A stretch of 64,000 nt of DNA from Novosphingobium sp. (GCA_024236175.1 JACKKY010000002.1:372001-436000), one strand, 5' to 3'; positions 17,223 to 26,709 are shown, numbered from the stretch's first letter. Notes: generated by a model not told the origin, from the letters alone. Numbers and translations: made by a program.

Positions 17223-17912
17223 ATGCTTACCCGCAAGCAGCACGAACTGCTCCGATTCATCCAGAACAAGCTTGAGGAAACCGGGATTTCCCCTTCCTTC
17301 GAGGAAATGAAGGATGCTCTCGAGCTGAAGTCGAAATCGGGTGTCCACCGGCTGATCTCGGCGCTGGAAGAGCGCGGTTTCATCCGCCGTCTGCCCAATC
17401 GTGCCCGAGCGCTCGAAGTGCTGCGTCAGCCCGAGGATGTGACGAGCCGGCCGGTCCCGGCCGCAGCCAACAACAATCTCGAAACCCCGCCGATGCGCGC
17501 GCCGGCGGCCATGCCGAGCCCCGCCAACGACGTTATCGAGATTCCGCTCCACGGGCGGATCGCCGCAGGTGCGCCGATCGAGGCGCTGGAAGGCCAGTCG
17601 TCGCTTCCCGTTCCGGCAGCCCTGCTTGGCGCAGGCGAGCATTATGCTCTTGAAGTGTCGGGCGATTCGATGATCGAGGCCGGTATCCTCGACGGCGACT
17701 ATGCGCTGATAAAGCGCACGGATGTCGCCCGCGACGGTGAAATCGTCGTTGCCCTGGTCCGCGGCGAGGAAGCCACGCTCAAGTACCTGAGCCGGCAGGA
17801 CGGTCGAATCCGGCTCGATCCGGCCAATTCCGCCTACGAACCGCAAGTCTACGAGCCGGAGGAAGTCATCGTCCAGGGCAAGCTTGCGGGACTCCTGCGC
17901 CGCTATCACTGA
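17223..17912 (+). CDS. lexA: LexA repressor
   Basis: A 229-residue SOS repressor with an N-terminal winged helix (MLTRKQHELLRFIQ, SPSFEEMKDAL, KSGVHRLISALEERGFIRRL) and a C-terminal S24 autoprotease. The cleavage bond is Ala115-Gly116 (IAAGAPIE), the catalytic serine Ser149 (SGDSMIEAG) and the lysine Lys187 (EATLKYL). The alphaproteobacterial insertion rich in Ala and Pro separates the domains. I prefer the ATG at 17223, which gives the usual N-terminus MLTRKQ and good spacing from GGGAGAG, to the GTG nine bases earlier. Confidence 0.97.
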   Translation: MLTRKQHELLRFIQNKLEETGISPSFEEMKDALELKSKSGVHRLISALEERGFIRRLPNRARALEVLRQPEDVTSRPVPAAANNNLETPPMRAPAAMPSPANDVIEIPLHGRIAAGAPIEALEGQSSLPVPAALLGAGEHYALEVSGDSMIEAGILDGDYALIKRTDVARDGEIVVALVRGEEATLKYLSRQDGRIRLDPANSAYEPQVYEPEEVIVQGKLAGLLRRYH

Positions 17913-17925
17913 CCGGCCGGCGGCA

Positions 17926-20118
17926 TTACCGCTCGCCGTTTCGCCACCAGCCATGGCCTCCCTGCTCATCGGCTACGGAACGGATGCACTGGTTTTCCAG
18001 GTCGATCGCCAGCCCTCCCGTCCGTGAAAGCAGGCGTCTGTCCGCCTTGAGCACCTTGGGCCTGCACGAGTAGGGCAGCCAGCGATCGGCGATGACGATG
18101 TCGGCCCGCTCGCAAGCCGCCGCCAGCGCCCGTTCGGGAACGCGCTCCTTGCTGCGGGCGATGAGCAGTTTCCAGCTGCGCCCGCCCCGTTCCAGATCCA
18201 GTGCGCAGAAATCGCCGTTGCAGCGCGCGCCTGGCCAGTGCGAGAGCTGCCGCAAGTCCCCCCTCATTCCCGCCAGTTCGGTCAGATTGTCCCGCACATA
18301 GTCGCTGCGGGTGGTACGCAGCACCAGCAAGTCAGAGTCGCTTTCGCCGGTAATGCCAACATGCCGCCCGTCGGCGGAAACGAGAATATCGGGCGGCCGC
18401 AAGAGAATGAGCGAAACGATGCCTGCGGCGATCGGCACCAGCCCCCAGAACCGCACTCTCGTATGCCAAAGCGCCAGCCACAGCCCGCCGAGCACGAACA
18501 GGGCGATGCTGCCCCAGCCCATCGCCGGCAGGACGGTGACTGCACCCGGACGGGACGACACGAAGTGGGCAAGAGCCAGCATGACGTCGATCGACTTGCC
18601 CGCCAGCCACCAGGCAGGAGCCCCCAGACCGACAAGGTCAAGCAGCAAACCCGCCGCGATCAACGGCATGGAAACGATCGTAGTCAATGGGATAGCGATG
18701 ACATTCGCGAAAGCCCCATAAATGCCGGCACGATGGAAATGGAACAGGGCGATAGGCATCAACGCGAGTTCGATCGCGAAACCGGTCGCGAACAGCATGG
18801 CGACATGGCGCAGCCCGCGGGCAGCGAGACCTTCCTGACGCGGGGCCAGGAACGCACGCATCGGCGCGCTCGTGTTGAGGGCGATGATCGCAAGGACAGC
18901 CGTGAAACTCATCTGGAAACTCGGTCCGACGATCGATTCGGGCCACAAGACCATGACGAACAGCGCCGCCGCAGCCAGTACCCGCAGCGAAAGAGCTTCG
19001 CGCCCCAGCGCGAGAGCGGCAAGGACGAGGACCGCGCCGATGCAAGACCGCACGGTAGGGACCTGGGCACCGGTGAGCAGGGTGTAGCCGATACCGGCAA
19101 GCGCGCCGACGCCGGCAGCAAGCAGCGGGAGGCGCACTCTCAGTGCCAGCCATTGCCACAGAGCCAGCAGCCTGATCGCCAGCAAGTAGGCGGCAGCAAT
19201 CACAGCACTGACATGGAGGCCGCTGATCGAAAGCAGGTGCGCCAGACCGGCATCCCGCATCGCCTGGGCATCATCCTCTCCGATCGCTCCCCGGTCGCCG
19301 CTGGCGAGCGTGGCGGCGATCGCTCCAGCGGAACCGTCGAGCCGATCGCGGACGTGGCGCGACAATCCGGTCTGCGCCCGTGACACCAAACCGCTGGAGT
19401 TGCCCGGCTCCAGCACTTCGACCGGCCCGATCACGCTTCCGGTGGCGGAAAGCCCGGAAAACCATGCGGTCCGGGCGAAATCGTACGCCCCGGGCAGCAT
19501 CGGCGGCGCCGGAGGCATCAACCGAGCATGTACCCGGACGCGTGCTCCGTGAGCTATATCTTGGCGATCCATATCGATGGGCAGGTTCAACCGCAGCCTG
19601 ATCGGCCTGTCCGTGCCCGGCTCACGGGCTGCCAGGGTGATCCGGACGCGCTCATCGGCGGGCTGCTCCTCGCGATCGAGCACCGTCCCAGCAAGATGTA
19701 CCACCATGGGACGCTCGATCGGGGGCTGCCCGACCAGCACCGACTTGGACCAGACTGTCAGGCACCCCGCAGCGACCATCAGTGAAATCGCCACAATCGC
19801 CTGGCGCAGAAAGGGAAACCGTCCATCGCGCCGCAGGAGCGCAAGTCCGGCCAATACTGCGGCAAGGCACAGGCTGATCAGGCACAGCCACTGCCACCGG
19901 CCGTTAAGTGCGAACCAGGCCGCGATTCCCCCGGCGAAGGCGACTGCCAGCCAAGGCGCCCGGTCGAAACCCGCATCGGCAAGAAATCGCTCAAATACGG
20001 CCAACCCTCTCGACAAGCCGCTCGACCTGCGCCAAGGGTCATGCTGCAATGCAGCGTTGTCGGCATCCTCGTCGACTGCTGGTAGCGGACCCGTGGCTTT
20101 GCTCGCCATGGCTGGCAT
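17926..20118 (-). CDS. comEC: ComEC/Rec2-family DNA uptake channel protein
   Basis: A polytopic inner-membrane protein of about 730 residues. It has the N-terminal DUF4131-like region (hydrophobic helices at about 40-110 followed by the GTVLDREEQPADERVRITL domain) and the central Competence domain (HLLSISGLHVSAVIAAAYL, LTGAQVPTVRSCIGAVLVL). The C-terminal metallo-beta-lactamase-like region has no HxHxDH motif, so that domain is either degenerate or absent. ComEC moves single-stranded DNA into the cytoplasm during transformation. Start choice is uncertain: ATGs at 20118 and 20109 both lack a clear ribosome site. It is divergent from gltX, only 17 bases away. Confidence 0.88.
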   Translation of the reverse strand: MPAMASKATGPLPAVDEDADNAALQHDPWRRSSGLSRGLAVFERFLADAGFDRAPWLAVAFAGGIAAWFALNGRWQWLCLISLCLAAVLAGLALLRRDGRFPFLRQAIVAISLMVAAGCLTVWSKSVLVGQPPIERPMVVHLAGTVLDREEQPADERVRITLAAREPGTDRPIRLRLNLPIDMDRQDIAHGARVRVHARLMPPAPPMLPGAYDFARTAWFSGLSATGSVIGPVEVLEPGNSSGLVSRAQTGLSRHVRDRLDGSAGAIAATLASGDRGAIGEDDAQAMRDAGLAHLLSISGLHVSAVIAAAYLLAIRLLALWQWLALRVRLPLLAAGVGALAGIGYTLLTGAQVPTVRSCIGAVLVLAALALGREALSLRVLAAAALFVMVLWPESIVGPSFQMSFTAVLAIIALNTSAPMRAFLAPRQEGLAARGLRHVAMLFATGFAIELALMPIALFHFHRAGIYGAFANVIAIPLTTIVSMPLIAAGLLLDLVGLGAPAWWLAGKSIDVMLALAHFVSSRPGAVTVLPAMGWGSIALFVLGGLWLALWHTRVRFWGLVPIAAGIVSLILLRPPDILVSADGRHVGITGESDSDLLVLRTTRSDYVRDNLTELAGMRGDLRQLSHWPGARCNGDFCALDLERGGRSWKLLIARSKERVPERALAAACERADIVIADRWLPYSCRPKVLKADRRLLSRTGGLAIDLENQCIRSVADEQGGHGWWRNGER

Positions 20119-20135
20119 AGGACAGGAAGGACCGG

Positions 20136-21590
20136 ATGATGGCAAGCGATAGCGTAACCGGCGATGCGGCAGGCAGCCGCCCCGTCGTCACGCGTTTCGC
20201 CCCCTCGCCCACCGGATTCCTGCACATCGGCGGCGCCCGCACCGCGCTGTTCAACTGGCTTTTCGCGCGCCACCACGGCGGCCGCGCGCTGCTGCGGATC
20301 GAGGACACCGACCGCGCCCGCTCCACCAGCGAGGCGATCGACGCAATCATAGACGGTCTCGACTGGCTCGGCCTCGAATGGGACGAACAGCCCGTCTTCC
20401 AGTCGGAGCGCGGCGCAAGGCATGTCGAAGTGGCCGAACTGCTGCTGGAACACGGTCACGCCTATCGCTGCTACGCGACTCAGGAAGAACTCGAGGAAAT
20501 GCGCGCCGCCCAGCGCGCGGCCAAGCAGCCCCTGCGCTACGACGGCCGCTGGCGGCACCGCGATGCTGCCGAAGCCCCGCTGGGCGCTCCGTTCGTGGTC
20601 CGGCTCAAGACGCCGGAAGCCGGCGAAACGGTGATCGACGACATCGTACAGGGCCAGGTTCGCGTATCCAACGAGGAACTCGACGACTACATCCTGCTGC
20701 GCTCCGACGGCTCGCCCACCTACATGCTTGCCGCGGTCGTGGACGACCACGACATGGGCTGCACCCACATCATCCGCGGCGACGACCATCTCAACAACGC
20801 CTTCCGCCAGTTGCCGATCATTCGGGCGATGGACGATATCGAGGGCGGCTGGCCGGATCCGGTCTACGCCCACATCCCGCTCATTCACGGATCGGACGGA
20901 GCCAAGCTCTCCAAGCGCCACGGTGCTCTGGGAGTGGAAGCCTACCGCGACGAGATGGGGATCCTTCCCGAGGCGCTGTTCAATTACCTGCTCCGCCTCG
21001 GCTGGGGGCATGGCGACGACGAAATCATCGGCAGGCAGCAAGCGATCGAATGGTTCGACATTGCCCAGGTCGGCAAGTCGCCGGCTCGCTTCGACCTTGC
21101 CAAGCTGCAGAACGTCAACGGTCACTATCTGCGCGAAGCGGACGATGCGCGCCTCGCCGAACTAGCCGCCCCGCGCATGGAAGGCGATATCGACCTTGAT
21201 CTGCTGACCCGGGCCATGCCGGTGCTCAAGGTTCGCGCCAAGGATCTGGACGACCTGGCCACCGGCGCAGCCTTCCTGTTCGCCACCAGGCCGCTCGCGC
21301 TGGACGAAAAGGCGCGCAAGATTCTCAACGAGGACGCCTGCAGTCTGCTGGGCCGGATCCATGTCCGGCTGGAAGCTGAATCGGACTGGACAAGCGAAAG
21401 CCTCGAAGCCAGTCTGAAGACAATGGCCGAAGAACTCGGCCTCGGGCTGGGCAAGCTCGCACAGCCGCTTCGCGCGGCACTGACGGGGCAAACAACCTCG
21501 CCAGGAATTTTCGATGTTCTGGTTCTGCTCGGACGGGACGAAAGCCTCGCACGCATCGCGGCGCAGGCCCGGGTCTCGGCAGGACCATAG
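20136..21590 (+). CDS. gltX: Glutamate--tRNA ligase
   Basis: A 484-residue class I aminoacyl-tRNA synthetase. The HIGH signature appears as FAPSPTGFLHIGGARTAL and the KMSKS signature as AKLSKRHGALG; the C-terminal anticodon-binding half is complete. A GGAAGGA ribosome site precedes the ATG. Its promoter must lie within or opposite the start of comEC, because the two starts are almost back to back. It is followed by gltA after about 18 bases. Confidence 0.97.
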   Translation: MMASDSVTGDAAGSRPVVTRFAPSPTGFLHIGGARTALFNWLFARHHGGRALLRIEDTDRARSTSEAIDAIIDGLDWLGLEWDEQPVFQSERGARHVEVAELLLEHGHAYRCYATQEELEEMRAAQRAAKQPLRYDGRWRHRDAAEAPLGAPFVVRLKTPEAGETVIDDIVQGQVRVSNEELDDYILLRSDGSPTYMLAAVVDDHDMGCTHIIRGDDHLNNAFRQLPIIRAMDDIEGGWPDPVYAHIPLIHGSDGAKLSKRHGALGVEAYRDEMGILPEALFNYLLRLGWGHGDDEIIGRQQAIEWFDIAQVGKSPARFDLAKLQNVNGHYLREADDARLAELAAPRMEGDIDLDLLTRAMPVLKVRAKDLDDLATGAAFLFATRPLALDEKARKILNEDACSLLGRIHVRLEAESDWTSESLEASLKTMAEELGLGLGKLAQPLRAALTGQTTSPGIFDVLVLLGRDESLARIAAQARVSAGP

Positions 21591-21608
21591 ATTGGGGAGT
21601 AAATACAG

Positions 21609-22892
21609 GTGGGTAATCAGGCAAAACTTAGCGCCGACGGCAAGGATTACGAATTTCCGGTCCTGAGCGGCAGCGTCGGACCGGATGTCGTCGACATCCG
21701 CAAGCTCTACGGTCAATCGGGCCTTTTCACCTTCGATCCCGGCTTCACCTCGACCGCGAGCTGCGAAAGCGCGCTGACCTATATCGACGGCGAGGAAGGC
21801 GTCCTCCTCCACCGCGGCTACCCGATCGGCCAGCTGGCCGAACATTCCAGCTTCATGGAAGTCTCGTACCTGCTGCTGAACGGCGAATTGCCGAGCAAGG
21901 ACGAGCTCGACACCTTTACCTACACGATCAGCCGCCACACCATGCTGCATGAGCAGCTGCTGCAGTTCTACCGTGGTTTCCGGCGCGATGCGCACCCAAT
22001 GGCGGTGATGTGCGGCGTGGTCGGCGCGCTTTCAGCCTTCTACCACGACAGCACCGATATCTCCGATCCCGAGCACCGGACGATCAGTTCCCACCGGCTG
22101 ATCGCCAAGATGCCGACCATCGCTGCCGCAGCCTACAAATACGCGATCGGGCAGCCGTTCCTCTATCCGGACAACTCGCTCAGCTACACCGGCAATTTCA
22201 TGCGCATGACGTTCGGCGTCCCGGCGGAACCCTATGACCTGCACCCGGCGGTCGAGAAGGCCATGGACCGGATCTTCATCCTCCATGCCGATCACGAGCA
22301 GAACGCCTCAACCTCGACGGTACGCCTGGCCGGTTCGTCGGGCGCCAATCCGTTCGCCTGCATTGCTGCCGGCATCGCTTGCCTGTGGGGCCCGGCGCAT
22401 GGCGGCGCCAACGAAGCCGCTCTCAACATGCTCCACGAGATCGGTACGCCCGACAAGATCCCGCATTACATCGAGCGCGCCAAGGACAAGAACGATCCGT
22501 TCCGGCTGATGGGCTTCGGGCACCGCGTCTACAAGAACTACGACCCGCGGGCGACGGTCATGCAAAAGACCGTGCGCGAGGTATTCGATGCGCTCAAGGT
22601 CGACAATCCCGTGTTCGAGACGGCACTGCGGCTGGAGGAAATCGCGCTTTCCGACGACTACTTCGTCGAGAAGAAGCTCTTCCCGAACGTCGATTTCTAC
22701 TCGGGCATCATCCTTTCGGCGATCGGCTTCCCGACGACGATGTTCACGGTGCTTTTCGCCCTGGCTCGCACTGTCGGCTGGGTCGCGCAGTGGAACGAGA
22801 TGATTTCCGATCCCCACCAGAAGATCGGCCGCCCGCGCCAGCTCTATACCGGTCCGACGCAGCGCGACTACGTCGCCATCGACAAGCGCTAG
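21609..22892 (+). CDS. gltA: Citrate synthase (type II)
   Basis: A 427-residue enzyme of the hexameric, NADH-sensitive Gram-negative type that condenses oxaloacetate and acetyl-CoA. Catalytic blocks are visible: ILHADHEQNASTSTVRLAGS (His), GFGHRVYKNYDPR (His) and NVDFYSGIILSAIGFP (Asp). The start is a GTG with GGGGAG upstream, which yields the standard N-terminus MGNQAKLS. It lies directly behind gltX and converges on the kinase gene 12 bases later. Confidence 0.97.
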   Translation: MGNQAKLSADGKDYEFPVLSGSVGPDVVDIRKLYGQSGLFTFDPGFTSTASCESALTYIDGEEGVLLHRGYPIGQLAEHSSFMEVSYLLLNGELPSKDELDTFTYTISRHTMLHEQLLQFYRGFRRDAHPMAVMCGVVGALSAFYHDSTDISDPEHRTISSHRLIAKMPTIAAAAYKYAIGQPFLYPDNSLSYTGNFMRMTFGVPAEPYDLHPAVEKAMDRIFILHADHEQNASTSTVRLAGSSGANPFACIAAGIACLWGPAHGGANEAALNMLHEIGTPDKIPHYIERAKDKNDPFRLMGFGHRVYKNYDPRATVMQKTVREVFDALKVDNPVFETALRLEEIALSDDYFVEKKLFPNVDFYSGIILSAIGFPTTMFTVLFALARTVGWVAQWNEMISDPHQKIGRPRQLYTGPTQRDYVAIDKR

Positions 22893-22904
22893 ACCCTAGC
22901 GGGA

Positions 22905-24437
22905 TCAGTCCTCTGCCGCGCCGTCCCCTGGTGTCGCTGCGTCGTCACCGGGGGTGCGCGGGGCCGGAATTCGGGGCAATCTGAACGGTGCCGCCGGCAT
23001 CGCCGGACTTTCGGCGTCGCTTTCATTGACACCGTCAATGGACTCCCCGGTGTCCGCCGGGACTTCGAGAATGAACCGAGCGCCCTGCCCCGGTGCACTC
23101 TGCACGCTCAACTCACCGTCCATGGCCCTGGCGAGCCGACGCGAGATATACAGGCCGAGGCCCGAACCACCGTCGCCGCTGCGGCCGAGACGCTCGAACT
23201 TCTCGAAGATGCGAAGCTGGTCGTCGTCCGACAATCCCGGGCCCTGGTCGGCGACGATTACGCGGGCCCGCCCGCCCTCGTCCTCCAGCCTGATCCAGAT
23301 CTGCGAGTCCTCCGGCGCATACCGGATCGCATTGCCGACAAGGTTGAGGAGAATCTGCAGTGCCCGCCGGAACTCCGCCACTGCAGGCAGGCCTTCGCCG
23401 GCTTTGGGCGCATCGATCACGATCCGCTTTTCCTGGGCGCGCACGCCGAGGATTCCCGCCGCCTGGCGCGCCACATCGGCAAGGTCGATCCGGTCCCTCG
23501 CCGTCGAGAAACCCTGCGCTTCGACCACTTCCATATCCGATAGGTCGTCGAGCAGTGCCAGCAGGTGCCGGCCCGCCGTTGAAATGTCGGAAGCGTAGTC
23601 GGCGTATTCCTCCGCGATCGGACCGGCGAGACGCGTACGGATCGTCTCCGCATTGGCGATGATCCGCGCAATCGGCTGGCGCAGGACCGGCGCGATATCC
23701 CTGCCGACAAGGCCGCGCCGGGCTGGCGTCTTTTCATCGGCTTCCGGTTCTTCAACAGGCGCTTCCGTCTCGCCTTGCGGCGCGGGCCCCTGTGCCGTCA
23801 GCAGCAGTTCGAAACCTGCCGGTTCGCCGCCCGGAACCTCGTGCGGCAACAGCCGGGCCCGCCAGTCCCTGGTGGATCCGGGCACTGACAGGCTCGCGCC
23901 GTCGAGCAGACGCCAGTGCATCGGCTGGTGGTGACTGTCTCCTTCGATCGAGACGAAATCGGTCCAGCGTTCGCCGATCCCTGCCTGCATCGCATCAGCG
24001 AGCTCGGCGAGATCCGGTGCCTCGGCTTCGACAGCCAGTATCCGCTGTTCACCATCCAGCCTCGCGCTCAGTTCGGCAAATTCGCAATCGATTTCGCGAC
24101 GCCGGCGATCTGCCTGGCCGGCATCTTCCGCAGGCAGGTTTTCCGCCTGCCAGCTGTGGATGCTGATATCGCAGCCCGGCTCGCCGTCCTCTCGCGGACG
24201 GACTTCGGCCCATGCGGTTATCTGCTGCGCGCCGTCCTGCGCCTTCAGCGCGCGCGCGAGTTTCATGCCGTAGCGCCGGGCCTTGCGGACCGTTTCGAGC
24301 AGGGCCGGAATCGCAATCGCGCCGGGCAGGTCGCCTCCGCAACGCAATTGCAGGCCGGCCAGCGGCTCGTCGGCTGAAACAAGGCGATCTTCGGCATCGC
24401 TGATGGCCCGGGCCAGGATGGACCCGTCGCGCGACAT
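22905..24437 (-). CDS. Histidine-kinase-like protein with intact ATP-binding domain but no histidine in the H-box
   Basis: A 510-residue cytoplasmic protein with no membrane helix. Residues 1-240 form a divergent sensory part ending in an acidic linker. Residues about 243-310 match a dimerisation/phospho-acceptor domain, but the usual H-E-L-R-x-P motif reads P250-V-L-R-Q-P255, so proline stands in place of the histidine. The catalytic domain is complete: N-box (NLVGNAIRYAP, 365-375), G1 (DQGPGLS, 397-403), F-box (FEKFERLG) and G2 (GGSGLGLYI). It may bind ATP without autophosphorylating at the normal site. The C-terminal 50 residues are low-complexity. It is the last gene of the four-gene group 27012-22905. 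Confidence 0.85.
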   Translation of the reverse strand: MSRDGSILARAISDAEDRLVSADEPLAGLQLRCGGDLPGAIAIPALLETVRKARRYGMKLARALKAQDGAQQITAWAEVRPREDGEPGCDISIHSWQAENLPAEDAGQADRRRREIDCEFAELSARLDGEQRILAVEAEAPDLAELADAMQAGIGERWTDFVSIEGDSHHQPMHWRLLDGASLSVPGSTRDWRARLLPHEVPGGEPAGFELLLTAQGPAPQGETEAPVEEPEADEKTPARRGLVGRDIAPVLRQPIARIIANAETIRTRLAGPIAEEYADYASDISTAGRHLLALLDDLSDMEVVEAQGFSTARDRIDLADVARQAAGILGVRAQEKRIVIDAPKAGEGLPAVAEFRRALQILLNLVGNAIRYAPEDSQIWIRLEDEGGRARVIVADQGPGLSDDDQLRIFEKFERLGRSGDGGSGLGLYISRRLARAMDGELSVQSAPGQGARFILEVPADTGESIDGVNESDAESPAMPAAPFRLPRIPAPRTPGDDAATPGDGAAED

Positions 24438-24439
24438 GG

Positions 24440-25408
24440 TCAGCCTCCCGGGTAGCTGCCCGAGACAGCAAGAATTGATGCGGCGTGGTCTGCGCCGAGA
24501 CGCTCGAAACCCTCGGGCGGCGGATTGTCGGCATGGAAGGCAAGGAATTGCTCCTCCACCGCTTCGCTCTTCAGCCCTGCCGCCCGCAATGCCAGAACGA
24601 AGCGCGCCACCTGCGCCTCATGGGTGCTGAGCGCAATGACGTCACGTTCCTGACCGGATCCGACCGAAAGGGCGGAAAGGAAGATCGCCACCCCCGCGTG
24701 GCCCACCGAAAGCGCCGCAACCGCCCCTGCACCCATGTCCGTGACGATACGGGAAATGAGTCCCAGCCTGCCGCGGCTTTCGTCGTAGGCCTCGCGGATG
24801 GCCGTCTCAGCGACGGCAACCCTTTCGTCAGCTTCGGGTTCTGGTCCGGCGATACCGCGCAGGGCCACGAGCGCACCATGGAGCAGATCCGCGGGCAACT
24901 CGCCGAGCGGCAGTGTCATCCTGCGCTGGGCCTGTCCAAACCGGGCCTGCGAAGCCAGCAAGTTCATGGCCAGGGCAGCCGTTGCCGCATCCGACGAAGC
25001 GATCAGCGCCTGCACCAGCGGCGAAAGCACCGGATCGAGGCCGAGGCGGGACTGCAGACGCTCGGTAAGCTGCCATTCGACTGCAAGAGCATGGACGTGG
25101 CCCAGGAAGGCAGGATTGCCGACGATCGCATCGGTCAGCAGCGCAATATCCTCCGGCGCATGTACGCCCCGCTCGGTACCACCGCCCGCTGCAGCAAGCT
25201 GGTCGAGCAACTGCGCCGCAACATCCGCAACCATACCGCGCACGCGAGCGATAATCTCTTCGGAGAACAGCGAGTTGGCCTCATTCGCCAGGAAATGGCG
25301 GAGGATCGGTGCAATGGTAGCCACCACGGCATCTTCCTGCGCAAGCTCCTCGCGCAGGGCAGCTTCCACGGATTTCACCGTTTCCGGGCTGGCAGCAGCT
25401 TCGATCAT
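24440..25408 (-). CDS. Unrecognised helical protein, possibly DUF2336-like
   Basis: A 322-residue soluble protein predicted to be almost entirely alpha-helical, without membrane segments or catalytic motifs that I can name. The repeating helix pairs (for example LLTDAIVGNPAFLGHVHALA and ASSDAATAALAMNLLASQAR) suggest an alpha-solenoid like DUF2336 proteins of alphaproteobacteria, but I am not sure. It ends two bases before the kinase start, which argues for coupled expression and a role as a partner of the kinase. A CtrA-like sequence lies just upstream. Confidence 0.6.
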   Translation of the reverse strand: MIEAAASPETVKSVEAALREELAQEDAVVATIAPILRHFLANEANSLFSEEIIARVRGMVADVAAQLLDQLAAAGGGTERGVHAPEDIALLTDAIVGNPAFLGHVHALAVEWQLTERLQSRLGLDPVLSPLVQALIASSDAATAALAMNLLASQARFGQAQRRMTLPLGELPADLLHGALVALRGIAGPEPEADERVAVAETAIREAYDESRGRLGLISRIVTDMGAGAVAALSVGHAGVAIFLSALSVGSGQERDVIALSTHEAQVARFVLALRAAGLKSEAVEEQFLAFHADNPPPEGFERLGADHAASILAVSGSYPGG

Positions 25409-25427
25409 CGCCTTGCCTTACCGCAGC

Positions 25428-25446
25428 ATGGTTAAACTCGCGTTAT
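25428..25446 (-). promoter_or_regulatory. CtrA-box-like sequence
   Basis: On the reverse strand TTAACCAT (complement of 25428-25435) equals the 8-mer form of the alphaproteobacterial CtrA site. On the forward strand TTAA (25432-25435), seven bases, TTAT (25443-25446) is one base off the full TTAA-N7-TTAA site. It lies in the 41-base gap before the 322-residue gene. Binding is not shown. Confidence 0.4.
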
Positions 25447-25449
25447 CCG

Positions 25450-26631
25450 CTATTTCCTGCCCGGAACAAGCAGTCCGCCAAGCGCGAGCGCAACCGCCAG
25501 CAACTGGACTGCCCCCTGGAGCACGCCCGTAACAGCCAGGATGGCAAGAACGAAACTCAAGAGGGCGCGATCCGAGACCCAATCGTTCCACCGTCCGTGC
25601 GAGACGCGGGGGACGAGCCGCGCCAGCAAGACCAGCAAAATGGGCGCAAAAGCGCGCTCGGGCATCGTTTCCCAGGGGGTAACGGACGCATTCCAGAGCA
25701 TGAGCAGGACCAGCACGAGGTCGATCGCCCAACCCAGGACAAGAGTCAGTGAGAAAACGGGCGGAGCGCGGCCTATTCCGTCGCTTTCGACACTGCGCAG
25801 CATTCTTGCAGCTTCCGCCAGAACGGACGCGATTGCGCAAAGCAGGAAGCCCACCACGACAAGCCCAAGCCAACCGGCTCCCAAGGCAAGGAGCACAGAG
25901 GCCACAGTGCTCCGTTCGACGAGCTTTCCTCCTCCCCGGGCGTGGAGAAGCGAAGGCCCGAATGCGAGCACCCCCGACCTTGCCAACCACGTGGTCGGCG
26001 CGATCGCTCGTATTTCGGCAATGTGCAGCCGTATCCAGTCCCGTTCCACGGCTTGCGCCTCAGCCTCGTCGCGGATCAGCCGCCAGCGAGCGCCTTCGCG
26101 TGACGACAGCGGGACTTCGCGCATGGCGATACCCGCCTGCAGGGCAATGCGGGTCAAGGCAGACGCGATGTCGCAATCGGCGGGAAGTTCGAACAGGCCT
26201 TCCGCAAAACGCCCGGGAATACGCATGAGACCGGCACTCGCATGATTGAGGTCGATCCGTTCGAATCCGGCGCCGACTCCGGTTTCGGCGGGCTGCACGA
26301 GGACCGCGTGGCTGCCGTCAAGCAGTTTGAGCGCGTCCTGCCGGGCCACCAGCAGCCCTTCCGAAATTACCAGGAGTTCGTCATTCGCGGTAACCAGTCC
26401 GGCAAGCCCCCTGGTCTCGGAAATGACGTGAAACTGGGTGCTAGCCCGTTCCGCCTGATGCTGGAGGGCAATCACTTCCGGTCCCACTTCGCGTGCAAGG
26501 CAGACAACACGCTGGCAATCCATCTCGAGCGCGAGCCCCAGCTGGTGACGAGCGAGCGTCCGCCCACCGACGCGCAGAAACGCTCTCGGCAAGGGTGAGC
26601 CCGCACCGGCAGGCTCCATCATCACGATCAA
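25450..26631 (-). CDS. Nucleotidyltransferase-like domain fused to a membrane domain
   Basis: A protein of about 393 residues. Residues 1-210 resemble a sugar-phosphate or inositol-phosphate nucleotidyltransferase of GT-A-like fold (PLPRAFLRVGGRTLARHQLG, then VTANDELLVISEGLLVARQD), but the glycine-rich LAAGxGxR start is replaced by EPAGAGSPL. Residues about 242-390 contain four to five hydrophobic segments. The layout recalls bifunctional inositol-phosphate cytidylyltransferase/phospholipid synthases, yet the CDP-alcohol motif DG-x2-AR is absent, so activity is doubtful. The start is uncertain: TTG at 26631 or ATG at 26622/26619, none with a well-placed ribosome site. It lies between the Hpt-like gene and the helical gene. 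Confidence 0.6.
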   Translation of the reverse strand: MIVMMEPAGAGSPLPRAFLRVGGRTLARHQLGLALEMDCQRVVCLAREVGPEVIALQHQAERASTQFHVISETRGLAGLVTANDELLVISEGLLVARQDALKLLDGSHAVLVQPAETGVGAGFERIDLNHASAGLMRIPGRFAEGLFELPADCDIASALTRIALQAGIAMREVPLSSREGARWRLIRDEAEAQAVERDWIRLHIAEIRAIAPTTWLARSGVLAFGPSLLHARGGGKLVERSTVASVLLALGAGWLGLVVVGFLLCAIASVLAEAARMLRSVESDGIGRAPPVFSLTLVLGWAIDLVLVLLMLWNASVTPWETMPERAFAPILLVLLARLVPRVSHGRWNDWVSDRALLSFVLAILAVTGVLQGAVQLLAVALALGGLLVPGRK

Positions 26632-26709
26632 TGCTATGCGCAGCGCGCTCCTCCAGGCAGGCTCACGCAGCTTTAGGAAATCAACGCCCCAGTGCCAAGC
26701 GGCACCGGC

